Shown here in pieces: positions 1-7,990 of a stretch of 17,881 nucleotides of DNA. Location: positions 1 through 17,881 of the forward strand of contig JAAXXA010000007.1 of NCBI GenBank assembly GCA_013334735.1. Direction: 5' to 3'. The number at the start of each line of letters is the position of its first letter. The stretch's first letter is position 1. The position numbers were made by a program, and so were the translations under genes. The notes under the pieces are model-generated. The model was given only the letters and a program-made list of their open reading frames with translations. It did not search any database and was not told the DNA's origin. The stretch comes from Bacteroidota bacterium (lineage in GTDB: Bacteria > Bacteroidota > Bacteroidia > Bacteroidales > CG2-30-32-10).

Positions 1-616
1 TTGCCCGATATATCTGGCTGATTGTAATCTTGTATGCATCAAGTTTACTTTTATTGATGTTAATTTTAATTTCCCTTTCATTTCCTCCAATCAGCGAAAC
101 TTGCCCTACACCATTAAGTTTTGAAAGTTGAGATTTAATTTGGTTGTCCGTTAGCAAATACAATTTTGTCGGGGCTATTTTGGCTGTAACCCCAAGTTTA
201 ATTACAGGCATTTCATCGGAAGAGAATTTGTTAATTGATGGCGACTTCACGCCGGTTGGAAGACTTGCCACCATTGCATTGATTTTACGTTGGGCATCTT
301 GTACGGCTAAATTAGCGTCAGCGCTTGATTCCAATTCGATAGAAATAGAGGATAGCCCCTCCTGTGAAGTGGATTGCATACTTTTAACATTTTCCAATGA
401 TGAAAGAGCATCTTCTAATTTTTTGGTAACAGAACTTTCAACTTCATTTGCTGAAGCACCTGGGTAGATGGTGACAACGCTGAGAGCAGGGAAACTAAGT
501 TTAGGAATTAGCTCATAGTTTAATTTTGTATAGCATGTTATTCCAAGAATAGCTAAGACAGTAAAAATTACTACTACCAGCGTGGGACGTTTTATTGCAA
601 TTTCAGTGATTGACAT
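1..616 (-). CDS. RND-family efflux pump inner-membrane subunit (AcrB/HAE1-like), N-terminal part, cut by window edge
   Basis: This is the first ~205 codons of an inner-membrane proton-driven RND exporter; the reading frame runs off position 1, and a full pump would be about 1,000 residues. Seen directly: the ATG at 616, an opening MSITEIAIKRPTLVVVIFTV followed by the first membrane helix, then the porter-domain signatures LIPKLSFPALSV, YPGASANEVESSVT, a QSTSQEGLSSI segment, VQDAQRKINAMVASLP and NGVGQVSLIGG. These match the first helix and PN1/PN2 region of AcrB/MexB-type pumps. It starts 12 bases after the stop of the membrane fusion protein gene, so it is the last visible gene of a marR-tolC-fusion protein-pump operon. 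The substrate cannot be told from this part. The hydrophobic-amphiphilic exporter (HAE1) class is more likely than heavy-metal CzcA because of the sequence style, but this is a family-level inference. Confidence 0.9.
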   Translation of the reverse strand, partial: MSITEIAIKRPTLVVVIFTVLAILGITCYTKLNYELIPKLSFPALSVVTIYPGASANEVESSVTKKLEDALSSLENVKSMQSTSQEGLSSISIELESSADANLAVQDAQRKINAMVASLPTGVKSPSINKFSSDEMPVIKLGVTAKIAPTKLYLLTDNQIKSQLSKLNGVGQVSLIGGNEREIKININKSKLDAYKITISQIYRA

Positions 617-628
617 AAATAATGTTTT

Positions 629-1687
629 TTAATTTACAATTTTAATTGCTTTATTATCGGAAAGGTTTATCTGTCCATTAACAATTACTTTTTCGCCTTC
701 CTTTAAACCGGAAATAACCTTTATAAATTTGTCATTCCCGTTTCCTACAACAATTTTTTTAAGTATCGCCTTGTTGTTTTCGGCAACATATACTGAGGCT
801 TCTGTTATACTGCCCAAAAGAGATTCTCGTGGAATGTACAATGCTTCCGCTGCAACAGGAAGTTTGATCATTACATTTGCAAAAGTTCCTGATTTTAATG
901 GATATTTGGAATTATTTGGAATTACAATTTCAACAGGATAGTTGTGTGAATCGTCGCCCTGAGAACTAATAAAACTAATACTACCTTCGAATGATACTCC
1001 CGGATATATATCAGTTGTAATTGTTGCTTTATCATCTAGTTTAAGTTGATAGACATTGGTTTCGGAAACATTTAATTTAATTTTAAGTCTGGAAATATCA
1101 ACAATTGTAGCTATGGGACTGCCAATATTGATATATTCGCCTTCTTCAACCTGTTTCTTCGTAATAATACCGCTTATCGGGGATTTAATTGTAGCATCGG
1201 AAAGCTGTTTTTCGGCTTGCTCTAATTGTATCTCAGCATTATCATACAAATTTTGAGCTTCGTTTAATTGTTGTTCTGTAATAGTGCCACCTTTATAAAG
1301 ATTCTCGTACCTTTCCAAATCTTTTTTATGTTTTGCAATACTGATGCTGGCTGTTTGAACAGCAAGTTTTTTTAGTTTATCATCAATGGTTGCTATAATG
1401 CTCCCTTTTGATTTTTCCTGTCCAAGTTCAGCTTTCAATGAAGTAATTGTTCCTTGTGCTTCAGCAGCAATATCTATCTCGAAATATGCTTCCATATAAC
1501 CTGTCAATTGCAAACTATCGTTTATTGACATTTTTGAAACAGGAGAAACATTTACAGAAACATAAGCCAAATCAGTGCTGACATCTTTGCTTACATTTAT
1601 TTTTTTATAGTTGATTGACAGCCTAAATACAATAAATACTAATACTGCCAAGGCGATAACGATAATGATAATCTTTTTCATTGTCAT
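629..1687 (-). CDS. RND efflux membrane fusion protein (periplasmic adaptor, HlyD/AcrA-type)
   Basis: A 352-residue adaptor that would bridge the RND pump and the TolC-like outer-membrane channel. Seen: an N-terminal membrane anchor (about residues 4-22, poly-Ile/Val, no lipobox cysteine), a first biotinyl-lipoyl half near 70-102 (DIAAEAQGTITSL), an alpha-helical hairpin around 104-165 rich in Lys/Glu/Gln, the second lipoyl half with the family motif IKSPISGIITKKQVEEGEYI (about 167-186), then a beta-barrel region and a membrane-proximal end (IPRESLLGSI, ISGLKEGEKVIVNGQINL). Uncleaved anchoring by one helix is inferred. The gene begins only 2 bases after the tolC-like stop codon, which suggests translational coupling. 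ATG at 1687 is used here; a second ATG two codons later (1681) is equally possible. Confidence 0.93.
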   Translation of the reverse strand: MTMKKIIIIVIALAVLVFIVFRLSINYKKINVSKDVSTDLAYVSVNVSPVSKMSINDSLQLTGYMEAYFEIDIAAEAQGTITSLKAELGQEKSKGSIIATIDDKLKKLAVQTASISIAKHKKDLERYENLYKGGTITEQQLNEAQNLYDNAEIQLEQAEKQLSDATIKSPISGIITKKQVEEGEYINIGSPIATIVDISRLKIKLNVSETNVYQLKLDDKATITTDIYPGVSFEGSISFISSQGDDSHNYPVEIVIPNNSKYPLKSGTFANVMIKLPVAAEALYIPRESLLGSITEASVYVAENNKAILKKIVVGNGNDKFIKVISGLKEGEKVIVNGQINLSDNKAIKIVN

Positions 1688-1689
1688 GA

Positions 1690-3054
1690 TTATTTTAAAT
1701 TATTAATAAAATTCATTAGAGAACCTTTAGCTTTTTCAAGTTCAAGGCGGGCGATATAGAGATTCAGCAGTTTATTAAAATATGTGTTTTGAGCCACCAT
1801 GTAAGAACTTTCGGACTGGATTAGGTCAAGAGTTGAACCGACACCTTGCTGATATTCCAATTGCGTATTTTTATATACACTTTCGGCTAAGTCAAGATTT
1901 TCTTTTTCACTATTGATGTTATCTAACGCATTTTTATACTGAATTTCATAGTTGGAAATATCAACTTTAATTGATTGTTCGGAAAGTAATAAGTTTTCTT
2001 TCGCAATTTTAATGTTCAATTCCGACTGAGCAACTTTTGAATTTCTTTGAAGACCGTCAAAAATAGGAATAGTAAGTTTTAAGCCAATCCCAGAACTTGG
2101 ATACCAATCCTTGTTAGCATCAAAAAAATTAAATTCCTGTCGCATAGCATTATAATTGTAATTCCCATAAAAAGATAGAGCAGGCAGGAAAGTTGCAATT
2201 TTTGTTTTTTTATCTATCTGCATTAACGAGATATTTGTTTTTTTCAACTGATAGTCAATAATATTTTCCATTTGCAACTTTTGCACTGTATCATTTTCAA
2301 GCAAATACTTACTTATAATTATTGTTGTATCGGCTAATGCCATTGAACTATCAACCGGCATACCCATGTTATATTTCAGCGTATTTAAGGATTGAGAATA
2401 ACTTAATTCAGATTGTTCTAACTGAGATTTTGTATTGTTATAACTTACCCTGATTTTGTCCACATCTATTTTTTTTGCCATCCCATTTTTATATTTTAAC
2501 TCAATTGATTTTAAGGATTGTTCCGAAGCGGTTAGTGTTGATTTAAGAACATTCGCTTGCATTTGAATAACTAACGTCTGGTAATAAATCAAACTAATAT
2601 TATACGCCGTGAGTTCGTTTGTTTGTTGCTGGGACAGAACTGAAATATCTTTATTAATTTTTGCTGTTTTTATCATTAAAAGACTAGCAGGATCATATAG
2701 TTTTTGTGTTAATTGCACTCCTCCTGACATGCTGTATTTATTTCCGAATTTTATCGGAACAAAGGTGCCGGGTGTGCCTCCCATCATTTCAGCAGGCAGA
2801 AGCTGGGTTGAAAGTTTTAAGTTGTCATCCAGTGATCCTGATGCATTAATTTGAGGGAGATAACTCCCAATCTGTTCGTCAATCTGCTTTTGTGAAACTA
2901 TTACATTGTAATCAGCGATTTTTATATTGCTATTGTTGGAAAGTGAATACTTGATACACTCTTTGAGTGTAAGTGGTTTTTGGGCAAAGGAGGAAACATC
3001 TGCCAGTAAAAATGACAGAATTAACATTCCCATTAATTTTTTTTTTGATTTCAT
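1690..3054 (-). CDS. TolC-like outer-membrane efflux protein (OEP family)
   Basis: A 454-residue outer-membrane channel subunit for the tripartite exporter encoded here. Seen: a signal peptide of about 24 residues ending SSFAQ, the family opening LTLKECIKYSLSNNSNIKIA, and two pseudo-repeated helical OEP halves (about 27-225 and 260-450). Typical pieces are SLKSIELKYKNGMAKKIDVDKIR in the first half and ESVYKNTQLEYQQGVGSTLDLIQSESSY in the second, each ending a long helix pair. The length fits the Bacteroidota OEP family (about 420-480). It lies between marR and the membrane fusion protein gene, with a 2-base gap to the latter. Family assignment is secure; the substrate is unknown. Confidence 0.93.
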   Translation of the reverse strand: MKSKKKLMGMLILSFLLADVSSFAQKPLTLKECIKYSLSNNSNIKIADYNVIVSQKQIDEQIGSYLPQINASGSLDDNLKLSTQLLPAEMMGGTPGTFVPIKFGNKYSMSGGVQLTQKLYDPASLLMIKTAKINKDISVLSQQQTNELTAYNISLIYYQTLVIQMQANVLKSTLTASEQSLKSIELKYKNGMAKKIDVDKIRVSYNNTKSQLEQSELSYSQSLNTLKYNMGMPVDSSMALADTTIIISKYLLENDTVQKLQMENIIDYQLKKTNISLMQIDKKTKIATFLPALSFYGNYNYNAMRQEFNFFDANKDWYPSSGIGLKLTIPIFDGLQRNSKVAQSELNIKIAKENLLLSEQSIKVDISNYEIQYKNALDNINSEKENLDLAESVYKNTQLEYQQGVGSTLDLIQSESSYMVAQNTYFNKLLNLYIARLELEKAKGSLMNFINNLK

Positions 3055-3107
3055 AATAGTGTTTATTATCGACAGTAGATTATATCAACGATTAATTTAA
3101 AAAAATA

Positions 3108-3548
3108 TTATAATTTTTCGGCTTTATTTCTGATATGATTAACTACACTATAAAATGTATCAATATCAGATTTGCAAAGTCCTTCTTTTAATTCTTTAAT
3201 TAATTTGTATTCTATTTCCAAATATTGTTCAATTACTGCTTCTCCCTTTTTTGTAACCATAAGAAAATTCTTTCTCCTGTCATTCTTATCAACAACCCTC
3301 CTTACAAGCTCTTTCTCTTCTAAGGAGTCAATAACCCTATATATTGCTGATTTATCCTTTCCCATTATATTAGCCATATCTTGCTGTATCACATCTTCAT
3401 TTTTCATGTTGATAGCATATAGTAAACCGAATTGTTCAATTGTAAGTTTTGTTTCTGCTATTTCACCAGTACGTTTTTTAAGTACCCTAAACATTTCGTG
3501 CATCATTCGACCTACGACCATTCCTAATGGTAATTCCTGCTTATTCAT
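3108..3548 (-). CDS. MarR-family transcriptional regulator of the efflux operon
   Basis: A 146-residue winged-helix DNA-binding protein. Seen: dimerisation helices at both ends, a helix-turn-helix region IQQDMANIMGKDKSAIYRVIDSLEEKELV (about residues 58-86 of the called protein), and the wing signature DKNDRRKNFLMVTKKG, which is diagnostic of MarR proteins. As the first gene of the marR-tolC-fusion protein-RND cluster it is probably a local, ligand-relieved repressor, a role inferred from context. The frame remains open to a TTG at 3572, but that TTG lies inside a perfect -7 promoter element (3570-3577), so the ATG at 3548 (MNKQELPLG) is chosen. The gap to the tolC-like start is 53 bases and holds no clear terminator. 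Confidence 0.92.
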   Translation of the reverse strand: MNKQELPLGMVVGRMMHEMFRVLKKRTGEIAETKLTIEQFGLLYAINMKNEDVIQQDMANIMGKDKSAIYRVIDSLEEKELVRRVVDKNDRRKNFLMVTKKGEAVIEQYLEIEYKLIKELKEGLCKSDIDTFYSVVNHIRNKAEKL

Positions 3549-3569
3549 TTCATGAATTTTAAGATATTG

Positions 3570-3577
3570 CAAAGATA
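3570..3577 (-). promoter_or_regulatory. Bacteroidota -7 promoter element for the marR efflux operon
   Basis: The minus strand reads TATCTTTG, a perfect match to TAnnTTTG, 21 bases upstream of the marR ATG at 3548. No good -33 TTG lies at the usual distance, so the promoter may be weak or regulated. Transcription would start near 3562, giving a very short leader. A self-acting MarR site would be expected around here, but I see no convincing palindrome. Confidence 0.55.
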
Positions 3578-3748
3578 AAATAAATTAGTTGATGTTTTCT
3601 ACTATTATTTAAAAATATTTTTTCAATTCGCTATAAGGCACATAAATAACATTGGGTATATTATAAAAACAATTGGTATAATCCTTTACTGGTAATTATT
3701 GAGGTGTGATGATGTGTAAGGAAAGATTTGTACATAAAGTAAAATTTT

Positions 3749-4597
3749 TTAAAACCCTGAAGTTTTTTTCTTTGTTTTAACTCCGGGACGGTTTTTGATC
3801 TGCTGTGTAGCTGCTTGTTTCCGCGCTACAAAGGCAATATTTAATGTAACGCGTAAACCTAAATGCGAGAATTTACCTTTGCTCTTTTCGAATTCTGTTT
3901 CATAATCATAAGAGCTTGGATTTATTTTTTCATTCAGGTTGTCAAAATCGGAAGGGAGTATATCAAGGTAATAATAAGGGCGAATAACAATAACAGCGGG
4001 AAAGCTTTTAGTTAAAGGGAATAAATGAATCTGCGGGAAAAATGAAATACCAATTGCCGTGTTCATTTGCACGTTTTCTGAAGGAGAAGCAGAGGTGCTT
4101 GTATAAACATTTGATAAAAATCCATCGGCGCTCATACCAAAACCTATATCTAACATTTCACTTTGTATTGGAACTATACCGCCTGTAAGTGAATAATAAC
4201 CACATCTGTATTGCAATAAGCGACTGCCTTTGGTACTGTCTGCATTTATTCCTTCTGCATTACCATCGGCTCTGTAAATACCAAAAGTAAATTCGTAAAA
4301 CAAGCCGTTTTCAAATTTATTATTCATGTGTCCGAAACTCAACTGAGGACCAGTTAATAAATGAAACTTGGGCATTTTTGTGGTAAGCCTTGCTTGTCCT
4401 GGTTTTCCCTGGCGGGTATTATTATACCTGTCAATAACATAGTTAAGCCCCTGATGATTAAAATACATAGCGCTATAACCAAGTCCTAACCATGTATAAT
4501 TACGATCGAGATCCACTTGTTTTGTGGTATCCTGCGCGAAAATATTTGTTGTAATAATAGAGGCAAATGCTACAGCTATAAATAATATTTTTTTCAT
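3749..4597 (-). CDS. exported protein of unknown function, probable outer-membrane beta-barrel
   Basis: A 282-residue protein I do not recognise. Seen: a signal peptide of about 21 residues (MKKILFIAVAFASIITTNIFA then QDTTKQ). The mature region has alternating hydrophobic and polar stretches rich in Tyr, Phe and Gly (LGLGYSAMYF, LLTGPQLSFGHM, LFYEFTFGIYRADG, RCGYYSLTGGIV, LDIGFGMSADGFLSN, AVIVIRPYYYLDILP, HLGLRVTLNIAFVARK), as in small outer-membrane barrels. After the last apparent strand there is an odd basic tail of about 25 residues (QIKNRPGVKTKKKTSGF at the end), unusual because barrels normally end at the last aromatic strand. It starts 2 bases after the stop of the 131-residue exported protein gene, so the two are very likely co-transcribed. 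Barrel topology is inference. Confidence 0.75.
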   Translation of the reverse strand: MKKILFIAVAFASIITTNIFAQDTTKQVDLDRNYTWLGLGYSAMYFNHQGLNYVIDRYNNTRQGKPGQARLTTKMPKFHLLTGPQLSFGHMNNKFENGLFYEFTFGIYRADGNAEGINADSTKGSRLLQYRCGYYSLTGGIVPIQSEMLDIGFGMSADGFLSNVYTSTSASPSENVQMNTAIGISFFPQIHLFPLTKSFPAVIVIRPYYYLDILPSDFDNLNEKINPSSYDYETEFEKSKGKFSHLGLRVTLNIAFVARKQAATQQIKNRPGVKTKKKTSGF

Positions 4598-4599
4598 AT

Positions 4600-4995
4600 T
4601 TATTCTTTTATTTTTAATCGTTTATCCTTTTCTACCATTTGTCCGACAACCGAATTAAATTGAACGCCTTTTACATAAATAACTTTATATGGCTTCGTAT
4701 ATTTAATTACTAATTGTCCTATTTCGTTTGATACTTCAGCAATTTTGGTCATACTATGGTCAAAAACAATATTCAAATAAGTGTTGGCTTGTTTCTTCTC
4801 TTTAATTTTTTCGCAATAGATATATCCCACACTATTCCCTTTGAAGAATATCTCTGTGGTATCAGCCTTTCCGCAATCTTTTACCTCTGTATCCAAATGT
4901 TTATAATTGCAAAAACTTGCTATACTTTTTTGCGCTAAAACAGCATTTGCAGCCATAAAAAATATGACTGCAAATGAAATAAATATAGTTTTCAT
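4600..4995 (-). CDS. small exported protein of unknown function with three cysteines
   Basis: A 131-residue protein I do not recognise. Seen: a signal peptide of about 20-21 residues (MKTIFISFAVIFFMAANAVLA), then a mature chain of about 110 residues with cysteines at 29, 41 and 61 and mixed alpha/beta-looking sequence. There is no lipobox and no membrane segment after the signal peptide. It precedes the probable barrel gene with only 2 bases between them, suggesting that the two exported products work together, perhaps as a periplasmic partner. An odd number of cysteines is unusual for an exported protein and leaves at least one unpaired, or available for a metal or an intermolecular bond. 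The function is not inferred. Confidence 0.72.
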   Translation of the reverse strand: MKTIFISFAVIFFMAANAVLAQKSIASFCNYKHLDTEVKDCGKADTTEIFFKGNSVGYIYCEKIKEKKQANTYLNIVFDHSMTKIAEVSNEIGQLVIKYTKPYKVIYVKGVQFNSVVGQMVEKDKRLKIKE

Positions 4996-5050
4996 AATTA
5001 AAATATCTATTTTATACTTTGCACGGTGTAAATTATTACATTTGAGTTTC

Positions 5051-5122
5051 AGGTATAGGGTATAAGGGTATGTGGTGTAACCTGCTCTCCCTTATACCTT
5101 TATATCTAATACCTCTATACCT
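5051..5122. repeat. nested inverted word repeat (GGTATAAGGG family) in intergenic DNA
   Basis: Between the 545- and 131-residue protein genes the arms GGTATAAGGG (5059-5068) and CCCTTATACC (5089-5098) form a perfect 10-bp inverted pair with a 20-base loop. Outside them, AGGTATAG (5051-5058) pairs with CTATACCT (5115-5122). Further partial copies of the TATACC word fill the space between. No T-run follows on the minus strand, so it does not look like a simple terminator of the upstream gene. Confidence 0.7.
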
Positions 5123-5167
5123 TTTTGTATTCATAAAATGCAACAATTTATCCCGTTTTTAGTAAAA

Positions 5168-6805
5168 TTAATCAACAATTTTAATTTTTTTAACCCAGCA
5201 GTTTTTTTCCTTTTTGTCGGTACCAATAGCCATGATTGTGTTATCATCAATCTTTATTAAACCGCCATCAAGTAAACCAAATTGAGCTTCGCTGGTATAG
5301 TCGTAAACCTGCGACATATCGCCATTAGAGGAGACAACAACTTCAGATAGTCCAAAGCGTTTTTTTCCATATTTACGTCCGGGAGTATTATAAAAACAAG
5401 CCAATTTACTGTCTTTCATCAAAAAAACTTCAAGTTTACCTGGTTCAAGCGGTTTCTGAGTTTTAAGGTGTCCGCTGTAAGTTCTTTTGTAATCGTCGCG
5501 GTCAATTTGATCAAGCCATTCAAGTTCTCCTTTTGCATTAAATTTAAATACAACCGCATCCATATAGTAAAATTCAGTGTAATAGCGGTATGTTACATAA
5601 TCACCACTTTTAGTTTCTGTAGTTTTATATATTTTTACGAACATTTCGGCTGTAATGTAGAAACTGCCGTCAGGGAGTACGTAGAAATCCTGTAAATTGA
5701 AATTACCTTTACGCGGGTTGAATTTGGGGTTTCCTTTTTTCAATTTTTTCATTATTTTTTCCTTGTAATCGAATGTTGCCGTGGCAACTTCTTTCAGGTC
5801 GAAATCGAACTTTTTGATGAACATTCCTTCGAAAGGATTTAAACATTTAACTGATCCTGCTTTCATTGAAGGCGCTCTGCCTCCCATACTTTTGGGATCA
5901 CCATATTCTCCTGCCATGTAGATGGTATCGTTGTTTTCGTATAAATAAACGCTTCCTATTCCTTTATCGGCGAAAGGTATTGTAATTGTACCACGCGCTT
6001 CTTCCGTGCCATCTAGTCCTAAACGGAATATAAAATATGATTTTGCCATTTTTATACCCAACACTTTGGTTTGCAACAACTGTTTCCCAACTAAAAATAT
6101 TTTATCGTTAGCTGCTACAAATGCTTCGAAACCTAGTTCGTCTTTTCCAAGAAGATTAAGTTCGGCGTTAGCTTTCACTTTCATGGTAGCAGGGTCAATA
6201 CGATTGTAAACTAAAAAATCGCGATTTTTTTCATCAGGATTTTTTGTTTTTTTCTTTTCATACTGAGCCATAACGAGTAGTTCGCCTTTATATTGAATTA
6301 CGCGGTAGCTATCGAAACCTTTTTCATCACAAAGCACATAATCTTCGATATCGGTAATTTTATTATTGTTATCGTATTTAACAAGCTGGAAAACGATTTT
6401 TGGAACTTCCTTTATTTTATAATCGCCTTTTTTGCCCCATACGGTATCCAAATATTCATCATCAACCCATGTTGTATAAGCAATACGGAAATTGTCAAAA
6501 TAAATGCGTGGTTTGATAGAATTTTTGGTACCCAGAGTTTTGTATTCACCACCGCTTACATTCATATCTTTATCAATAATCATTTCGTAACGTTCCCATT
6601 TACGTTTTTCGCCTTTTACTTTGTCAGCTTTCTGAGGTTCAAAAAAGACCGTAGCTCCGCCGACTGTACTATTAATCAGAGCGAAGTCCATTTCGTATTT
6701 TGTTTGGTCTTTTGTTAATGGAATTTGTTTTTCGCTAATCAATGATTGTGACATTGTAGCTAAAAAACTTCCAACTCCAATAAAGGTAAAAAATAATTTT
6801 TTCAT
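5168..6805 (-). CDS. exported protein of unknown function, probable beta-propeller
   Basis: A 545-residue protein I do not recognise by name. Seen: a signal peptide (MKKLFFTFIGVGSFLATMSQS), then no membrane helix and no obvious catalytic motif. The mature chain contains recurring blade-like units in which a hydrophobic strand is followed by a turn and a second strand: FLVYNRIDPATMKVKANAEL, YFIFRLGLDGTEEARGTITI, GMFIKKFDFDLKEVATATFD, AVVFKFNAKGELEWLDQIDR and LIKIDDNTIMAIGTDKK. This suggests a seven- or eight-bladed propeller, secreted or periplasmic; that fold is inference. A good -33/-7 promoter lies 74-101 bases upstream (6879-6906), so the gene has its own start of transcription. The next two genes downstream on the same strand also encode exported proteins, after a 172-base gap containing an inverted repeat. 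Confidence 0.78.
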   Translation of the reverse strand: MKKLFFTFIGVGSFLATMSQSLISEKQIPLTKDQTKYEMDFALINSTVGGATVFFEPQKADKVKGEKRKWERYEMIIDKDMNVSGGEYKTLGTKNSIKPRIYFDNFRIAYTTWVDDEYLDTVWGKKGDYKIKEVPKIVFQLVKYDNNNKITDIEDYVLCDEKGFDSYRVIQYKGELLVMAQYEKKKTKNPDEKNRDFLVYNRIDPATMKVKANAELNLLGKDELGFEAFVAANDKIFLVGKQLLQTKVLGIKMAKSYFIFRLGLDGTEEARGTITIPFADKGIGSVYLYENNDTIYMAGEYGDPKSMGGRAPSMKAGSVKCLNPFEGMFIKKFDFDLKEVATATFDYKEKIMKKLKKGNPKFNPRKGNFNLQDFYVLPDGSFYITAEMFVKIYKTTETKSGDYVTYRYYTEFYYMDAVVFKFNAKGELEWLDQIDRDDYKRTYSGHLKTQKPLEPGKLEVFLMKDSKLACFYNTPGRKYGKKRFGLSEVVVSSNGDMSQVYDYTSEAQFGLLDGGLIKIDDNTIMAIGTDKKEKNCWVKKIKIVD

Positions 6806-6878
6806 AGTGTTTTTTATTTAGTTAGTTAGTAATTAAGCAATACCTCTAAAAAAAAAATTAAAGGGAATTTATTGCTGG

Positions 6879-6906
6879 CAAAAATAATATTTTTTTTATA
6901 AAACAA
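6879..6906 (-). promoter_or_regulatory. Bacteroidota -33/-7 promoter for the 545-residue exported protein gene
   Basis: On the minus strand a TTG (6906-6904) is followed after 17 bases by TATTTTTG (6886-6879), a match to TAnnTTTG. The -7 box sits 73 bases before the ATG at 6805, leaving an untranslated leader of roughly 65 bases. The surrounding 6806-7095 interval is very AT-rich, with poly-A and poly-T runs, and holds no gene. Confidence 0.6.
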
Positions 6907-7095
6907 TACACGTTTTTACTTTTTTTTTACTATTAATATAGTTTTTATTATGATAAATTAAAAAATAAAAATAAATGGTGATTGTCATTTCAATGAGGTT
7001 ACTTCAAATACTCAAAAACTTGTAAAAAAAATTGGAATCGAGGTAATTTGATATAATACGTGCAATTTTTTGAGGTTAGCGATTGAGTATCGGTA

Positions 7096-7734
7096 TTAAT
7101 CCGTATTATTCCTTTTTTTAATCAAAGTTATTACAAAAGGAACTGATGTAATAATTATCAGAAAAATCACAATGTAATGCAAATAATCTTTTATACCGGG
7201 TATATTTTTTCCAAGAATATAAGCTGTTAAAACAAGAGAATTAGACCATAGCATCGCACCTGAAATATTATAAATAATAAATTTTCGGTAATTAAGATCA
7301 ACAGCGCCGGCAATAATAGGCGCAAAAGTGCGGATGATAGGCAAAAAAGCGCCTAAAATAATTGCTTTGCCTCCATGTTTATCATAAAATTCTTTGGCAT
7401 GCATTAAATGTGAAGGTTTGAAAAAGAAACTTTTTTCTCTTTTAAAAATAGCTTTACCTGTTCTTTTTCCAAATAAATATCCAGTTGAATTACCTGCAAT
7501 GGCAGCAAAACAAATCCCCATCGAAACAACAAATATGGGCAAATCTATTATGCCTGTAGCGGTAAATAAACCTGCAGTAAAAAGAAGAGAATCACCGGGA
7601 AGGAAAAAGCCTATAAATAACCCTGTTTCCGAAAAAACAACAAATAATAAAAGCCAAAAACCTCCATACGTTATTATACTTTCAGGATTTACCAGTTCTT
7701 TTATAAAATTCCAAAATTCAGAAACATTTCCCAT
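7096..7734 (-). CDS. DedA-family (VTT domain) inner-membrane protein
   Basis: A 212-residue polytopic membrane protein of the DedA/VTT superfamily, whose studied members act in membrane lipid homeostasis, including recycling of undecaprenyl phosphate or phosphatidylethanolamine carriers. Seen: an N-terminal re-entrant segment with the acidic residue E36 and FLPGDS (44-49), the NSTGYLFGKRTGK motif (82-94), HGGKAIILGAFLPIIRTFAPIIAG (120-143) with the conserved R135 and P138, and two further C-terminal helices ending in a basic tail. These are the core DedA signatures. The length is typical (190-220). It follows the TPR lipoprotein gene, with a likely terminator and an unusual palindrome in between, so it is probably transcribed separately. 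The exact lipid substrate is unknown. Confidence 0.93.
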   Translation of the reverse strand: MGNVSEFWNFIKELVNPESIITYGGFWLLLFVVFSETGLFIGFFLPGDSLLFTAGLFTATGIIDLPIFVVSMGICFAAIAGNSTGYLFGKRTGKAIFKREKSFFFKPSHLMHAKEFYDKHGGKAIILGAFLPIIRTFAPIIAGAVDLNYRKFIIYNISGAMLWSNSLVLTAYILGKNIPGIKDYLHYIVIFLIIITSVPFVITLIKKRNNTD

Positions 7735-7761
7735 GTTTGCTTTTTTATTCTTTTCTATTCA

Positions 7762-7828
7762 GGCATTATACCAATTGTATTTATAAAAATAGCCTAATAC
7801 TTTTTTATAAATTTACAATGGTAATGCC
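7762..7828. repeat. imperfect 67-bp palindrome (MITE/REP-like) just upstream of dedA
   Basis: Left arm 7762-7786 and right arm 7805-7828 are near-perfect inverted copies. Both begin from the outside with GGCATTA and end with TTTATAA or TTATAA next to an 18-base loop; they differ only by small 1-2 base gaps around CCAATTGTA. Part of the left arm also occurs at 3661-3682 on the other strand. It lies 28 bases before the dedA start codon. Confidence 0.65.
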
Positions 7829-7884
7829 GATTACATAGATGTTATTGTACAATTTATTGAACTATTATATATATGCAACCGGTA

Positions 7885-7928
7885 TTATAAAAATAAAATA
7901 AGGGTACCGTATAAATAAAACAGTACCC
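7885..7928 (-). terminator. probable rho-independent terminator after the TPR lipoprotein gene
   Basis: Read on the minus strand, GGGTACTGT (7928-7920) pairs with ACGGTACCC (7910-7902), a 9-bp stem with one G-U pair and a 9-base AU-rich loop. It is followed immediately by a T-rich run (TTATTTTATTTTT, from 7901 down). It lies about 60 bases after the TPR gene stop and before dedA. Confidence 0.6.
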
Positions 7929-7990
7929 CTGCAATATTTTAATTTAATATTCTTTTGACTTTACAACTTTATAAACTTTTATCTTTAAAC

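Noticed and set aside
144..467. A 107-codon plus-strand frame
   Set aside because: It is antisense to the RND pump porter-domain signatures on the minus strand.
3055..3107. Possible MarR operator with ATCG...CGAT arms before the tolC-like gene
   Set aside because: Only four base pairs match, with a long spacer; this is at chance level in AT-rich DNA.
3172..3555. A 127-codon plus-strand frame
   Set aside because: It is antisense to the MarR gene, whose wing motif proves the minus-strand frame.
3719..3748. AAAATTTT-type hairpin after the probable barrel gene as a terminator
   Set aside because: It is a pure A/T pairing with no stable stem.
6293..6718. A 141-codon plus-strand frame
   Set aside because: It lies wholly opposite the 545-residue exported protein gene, has no signature and looks like the Phe/Ile-rich antisense shadow of a Lys/Asn-rich gene.
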